A stretch of 64,000 nucleotides of DNA from Craspedostauros australis (Eukaryota > Bacillariophyta > Bacillariophyceae > Mastogloiales > Achnanthaceae), in the NCBI GenBank assembly GCA_026770025.1, contig JAMXDE010000011.1, positions 434,001-498,000 on the forward strand. Reading direction: 5' to 3'. Below, one piece after another: positions 59,757 through 64,000 of this stretch. Position numbers and translations under genes: made by a program. The notes below the pieces were generated by a model. It ran no database searches and had not been told where the DNA came from. It saw only the letters and a program-made list of their open reading frames with translations. How positions within the stretch are numbered: position 1 is the first letter of the stretch; each line of letters starts with the position of its first letter.

Positions 59757-62608
59757 TCAAAATATACCTTTACTGAGCCGTGATGCCGCTGTCGTCTCTC
59801 GGACGATGACGAGGTCGATGAATTTGAGGAAGTAGTCTCGGAACTGTTCGCCGTCCCTGTGCATTGGAAGCCTGGACTTCGCCTGGGATGTCGACAGTGA
59901 CAGCATTCCTCTGTTGCTATCGTCTTGCGCCGACGGTGTTGTTGACGAAGACGATGACGAGGACAGCGCCGAAAAGCTCTTGCTGCGTATCATGCCCTGT
60001 TGCGATGAGAGAGACGACAATGCTGCCGTTGCTGGAGCTGCCGGTAGTGATGGCGACTGCTGCTGCTCGTCAGCTCTCGGCAAAGATGGAGAAAGGAATG
60101 ATTTTGGCGGCAAGCCGAAGGAGACGACTTTTGGTTGTGGCGATTTGCCTTCATCTGCAGCAGCTTCTGTCGCAGGTTTCGCGAAAGGCTTATCATCATC
60201 GCTCCGAGCTGTTGCGATTGTGCTACCCGAGAACGATACCCTGGGGATGCTCGGGGGGATGAGCAAACCAGGTCGGAACGATCCATCGTCAAGCCTCATC
60301 GGCAGCGGTGGGCTGCCCTTGAGTGAATGCATTTGAAGTTTGTGACTGTCGCTGTACAGCAGTGGCTTGTGCAACCTGCTTGACACTGGCGAAGTGCTGG
60401 GCGACCACGAAACGGAATCGTCGTCACCTTCGACAGATGTTGCGTCGTCATCGTCACTGCCTGGTGCTCTGTGCCAGAAACCCCCAGCGCCGCTCGATTG
60501 CCCGGAGTCCACCGACCCCTCAGATTCGATTGAGATGGATCGTTGCTTTCGTTGCATGATTCGTCTGCTCTTTTCCAGGCTGACGTCGGCGATGAGCGCT
60601 GCTGCCCATTCGCCGCATCCAATCTGGTACTCGTTGTTGCAACAGGGAGCATCGGCATCCACGATCGCTCCGCCTTCTCGTCTGCTTTCCGCAACAACAC
60701 CATCGTGTTGGTGACGGTCATCGGTGTTCTGTTCACTGTCATCAAGACTGGTACCAACATCGTCGTCAGTGTCGTCGCCGTCGTCGCCAGCGTCGTCAGC
60801 TGAATCGTAACTGCTGGAGTCTGACAGTGACGACTTGATCATGTCGGGCATATCCTTCTGGGCATTGTTGTCAATGGCGAGATTCTCCTCTTGGGTTGGG
60901 TAGTTGAAGGTGGATATTTGGAATGATGAGAGGCTCTTCCGCATGGCGGATTGCTTGTGATGTGTGGACAGGAGGCTGCCGCCCATTGGTGACAGCTGGT
61001 CCGTGAGTGCTCTGGATGCGGTTTCGTGGTTCCACCGCCCGTTCTTGATCGCAGACGATGCGAGTTCGGATGCCATGGAAAAGAGCACCTCGAGTTTGGA
61101 TGGGATTTCTCCCATGTTGTCGTTGCGACAGCACATAACGGCAATCTCGTACAGCGTGAGTCCGGCTTTGACGCCGGCTTGGAGGATGCTTGTCGATGCG
61201 CGGAAGATGTCCAACGCCTCCTGCCCGATGTGCAGCTGCTCTTTCATCATGCGGATGTCGGCTTCCACATCGAGATTCATGATGTACTTCTTGTTGCGTT
61301 CGCTCATCGGCTGCGGTAGTAGTAGTAATAGTTTGGGGAGAGGCAGGAAGACGGTGAGATACAAAATGAATCAATCTGATGGAAGCAACAGCGTGCTCCA
61401 GATGAGGCGCATTGAAAGCAAACGAAACGACTTACCTGTTTGAGTTGAGGCCAGTCCAACCAGCACCAATCCATCCAGGAAACGTCCGCCACAGAGCGAA
61501 GGCAAAAGCCGTGATCGATCGGCACCAGCTCGATGGTGTTGTCCGGTCGTCTCTTGCAGAGCAGGTTGGCGGAGTTGCGATCGGCATTCATGATGCGGAT
61601 GTCGAGGATGGCGATCTTGTGCACCTCGTCGACCGATATCTTGCTGGGGCTGAGATCGTCCATGCTGCATTCGGCTCTGACGAATTCTTGAAAGGAGCCG
61701 ACCTTCTTCGTCAGTTTCGACGCGCGCGAAAAGGGCGAGTACTGAGGCGAGGCTCCAAACGGCGAAGCCGCGATGTTCGTTGGGGATTGCAGCGCCGATA
61801 TGGAGTGCGAGCCGATGGATGCACCGCCCTCTGCGACGGTCAACCGCGATCCGTTGGTGTTGAACGCTGGGTGACGCGCTTCGACCAGAGTCGTCATGGG
61901 AACGCCGCTGAATCCAGCATGATCAAGCATGAAAGCCGCGACTTCTCGCAGACAGGCTTCACCAGGGACGATGCCTTCTCGCAGTGCCATGGGCTGCCCC
62001 GGCTGCTTGAGGTATCCGCGTGGATTGTTCTCCGCGTAGGGCTCCTCGTCGGCTGGCTTGTACACGGCAAGCTTGACCTTGCGAGCATCATGTAGGAAGT
62101 AGCTGCCGCCGGAACCATCCAGGATGAACTCAGGTTTGAGACCGAGCGCGAAGCCTCGTCGCGCCTGCTGGATGAGATGACGTAGCGGCCTTGGTGCGAA
62201 GTCGATGACGGAGGGTGATGGGCAGAGATCATGCGTGAACTCCAGCTTCGTCTTGAAGGATGCTGACACCGTGAGAGTGTCGAACAGAGAAGCTGAGGCA
62301 CCACGGATGTCCATGAGCAGCGTCTCTCCGGATTTGTAGATGCCGACATCGTGCAGGGAGCGGTGGTTGGGAAGCTGCTTGCCAGAAGTGAGGAGCGGTC
62401 CGAAGTAGAGCCGCTGCGCGTTGGAAGGGATGTGCGTCGCATGCTGAATCGCATCCTTCACGTCTTTGATTGTGGACCACGATCGGACGAGGATGCGGCG
62501 CCTCCGCGCTTGCCGATCGCGCACATCACGGACGTAGAGCTCAAGGTCTGGCGTCCGATAGTTCGCTTTATTCAATTCAATAGCTTTCTCCGCAGACACA
62601 AATAACAT
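59757..62608 (-). CDS. PI4KG: Ubiquitin-like domain PI4K gamma kinase
   Basis: 908 residues, complement of join(59757..61310, 61436..62608); 125-nt phase-0 intron (GTAAGT...CGCAG), joining DWPQLKQ to [10 protein letters not shown]. The order is that of plant type II PI4K gamma proteins: ubiquitin-like domain (about 22-101, [20 protein letters not shown]), then the kinase with [13 protein letters not shown] (165-177), ATP lysine K184 in [26 protein letters not shown] (336-350, catalytic D343) and VPIDHGFCL (metal D365). The C-lobe continues in exon 2 to about residue 475. Plant members often phosphorylate proteins rather than lipid, so substrate is open. The remaining 430 residues are an acidic, Ser-rich tail with Asp runs, poly-Ser, and a hydrophobic end ([11 protein letters not shown]). 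A 41-residue insert (252-292) interrupts the kinase after HPAFN. Confidence 0.92.
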
Positions 62609-64000
62609 GACTTCCGCCGGGGGGTTGTTGTCTGCTTTGTTTTGTGCTGCGATTGTGTGTTGCTTGTTGCGTGTTGATGCGTGATGTGGTGTGCGTTGGT
62701 TGGGCTTGCAGTGTTGACTTGTGAGTGCGGGGTGAGGAGGATTGGATTGGCCGGAATGTCACGAAACTTGTTGCTGACTGGTTGGCGTGAAGTGGAAGAG
62801 AAGAGCGAACAAGCCGGAACGACGCGGGGCCTTCGGAGTCTTTGTTCTTTGTATGTTTGTTTGATTGGTGAGTATGAATGTTTGTTTGGTTGTTGATTGG
62901 TGTGGTATTTTCAATGATGTTGGTGTTGGTTTGTTGATGTGTTGTTGTTGTTGGTTTGGTGCTACCGGATGGGCCACCCGAAGGAGGGCGGAGACGAGGA
63001 CTTCCGCAAGTACACCGGAGCAGTCGTCACCTTGCAACGATGTGTCTGTGTGCTGTGTGTTGCTATTGTGTCTGCTGTTTGCTGTTGGGTGTGTTGGTTG
63101 TTGTAGATTGCTGGTGTTGTGAGTGGAATGAGACAGAGTCCTTCTGTGCTTAGTTGCTGATGCGGGTGTGGCAGAGCGTTGCTTGGTGGTCGGTGTTTGG
63201 TTGTGCGGTGATGGGGGATGTCACTGGAAGGGTTGGAATTTTGTGTCTCGAAGTTCTGTTCTTCGTGAGTATTGTTTTGTTCCACGAAGGATGTCTTTTG
63301 CTATGGTTGTTGTGGTTGTTTGTGGTGGTTTTGAGTTTTTTGTTTGATTGTTGGAGGTTAAGTGCAGCGTGGGGGTTCCTGTCACCGATCCTGTTGTTTT
63401 CCGGTCGCGGGTTTGTTGGCGGAATGGAGATGCGAGATGCGCCGGCGGGATACGCTCAGGAGGCTGCTGCTGCTAATGGCGATGATGGGAACGTCGTTGT
63501 TGGTGTTGGGATGTGTCATGCAGGTGTGAATGTTGGTGTCTTGTAGGTAGACTATTGGTGCTGGTAGATCGTAGTGGAGTATGAATGTGGATGTGTGGAT
63601 GAATGCGTGTATGAATGCAGCAAGGAGTGTGACACCAGAGGCAGTCGCAATCGCAAGTGCACACACTGGAGCAAGCGTCGGTATGGATGCCAGATGTCAA
63701 AGGTGTGGTACAAAGCGTGTTTGGTAATGAAGCTTGTGCGAGGTGGGTGGTGTGTCGGAATGAGGTCTGCTTATTGGTTGTGGGTAGTGGTTTGGTTGGA
63801 TTGGGTGTTTGGATCGTCAAGGTTTGTTGGGTGTTTGGATCGTTTGGGTTTGTAGAGGCGTGACAGTTGCGATTCCGCCAACGCACGAATGGCAACAAAC
63901 AACAACGATCATTGAGGAATGGATCATCGACGAAACAGGCAAGGAGGTGAGCTGGATAGTACGGTGAGTCAACAAATTCCGCCTCTCCCTCAGTCTCTCT
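62609..64000. promoter_or_regulatory. G/T-rich region upstream of the PI4K gamma gene
   Basis: 1,392 bases to the window edge. The plus strand is strikingly rich in G and T (GTTGTTGTTGGTTTGG style), so the minus strand, sense for the kinase, is CA-rich like other leaders here but far longer. Open frames are repeat-driven and carry no domain. It may hold a long leader, a promoter or the start of a gene beyond the window. Confidence 0.4.

Overview
The window is nuclear DNA from a photosynthetic stramenopile, almost certainly a diatom. The reasons are: a full-length silicon transporter of the diatom type at the left end; a secreted protein with a long Ser-Ala-Pro-Thr repeat, a style common in diatom wall and surface proteins; and at least three proteins whose N-termini look like a signal peptide followed by an ASAF-like cleavage site with Phe at +1, the usual address for a plastid of secondary origin. 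I cannot name the species. Genes are mostly intronless. Eight genes have one convincing GT-AG intron (125 to 289 nt) that restores a recognisable protein when removed; two more introns are tentative. Exact splice coordinates are in the entries.

Layout. 0-5 kb: silicon transporter (+) and a 19-repeat ankyrin protein (-), tail to tail. 5-11 kb: a plastid RluD-type pseudouridine synthase (+), a ubiquitin-specific protease (-) and a probable telomere-capping STN1 (-). 12-20 kb: a zinc-ribbon protein, a small unknown protein, a plastid GNAT acetyltransferase, a SAYSvFN-domain protein (SAYSD1 type) and cycloeucalenol cycloisomerase of sterol synthesis. 20-27 kb: a protein with a split Tudor-like module, a BRAP2/ETP1-type ubiquitin ligase, an ankyrin/zinc-ribbon protein and an unknown protein. 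28-36 kb: a secreted, internally duplicated protein resembling the Fea1 iron-responsive family, SMPD4 (neutral sphingomyelinase 3) and a tentative gene. 37-46 kb: the SAPT-repeat secreted protein, a striking 112-nt hairpin, plastid IF-1 and a tentative low-complexity gene. 47-55 kb: one uninterrupted 7.4-kb reading frame for a 2,470-residue acidic protein with about 45 FGxF motifs, 26 of them FGDF. 55-64 kb: complex I assembly factor CIA30/NDUFAF1, a membrane-anchored Nudix hydrolase, a catechol-O-methyltransferase-like enzyme, a ubiquitin-like/PI4K gamma kinase, and a G/T-rich terminal stretch without a supported gene.

This is ordinary gene-dense diatom chromosome, not an operon or mobile island; neighbours do not form one pathway. 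Silicon uptake (89-1720) and the putative surface/wall protein (37611-40853) may both serve the cell surface, and SMPD4, PI4K gamma and the FGDF protein all belong to membrane biology. The most novel-looking object is the FGDF-array protein, whose repeated motif matches the short peptide bound by AP-1 gamma-ear and GGA ear domains, suggesting a giant clathrin-adaptor accessory scaffold. Second are the SAPT protein's two modules, each with exactly seven Cx5C pairs, and the long imperfect hairpin at 41169-41280.
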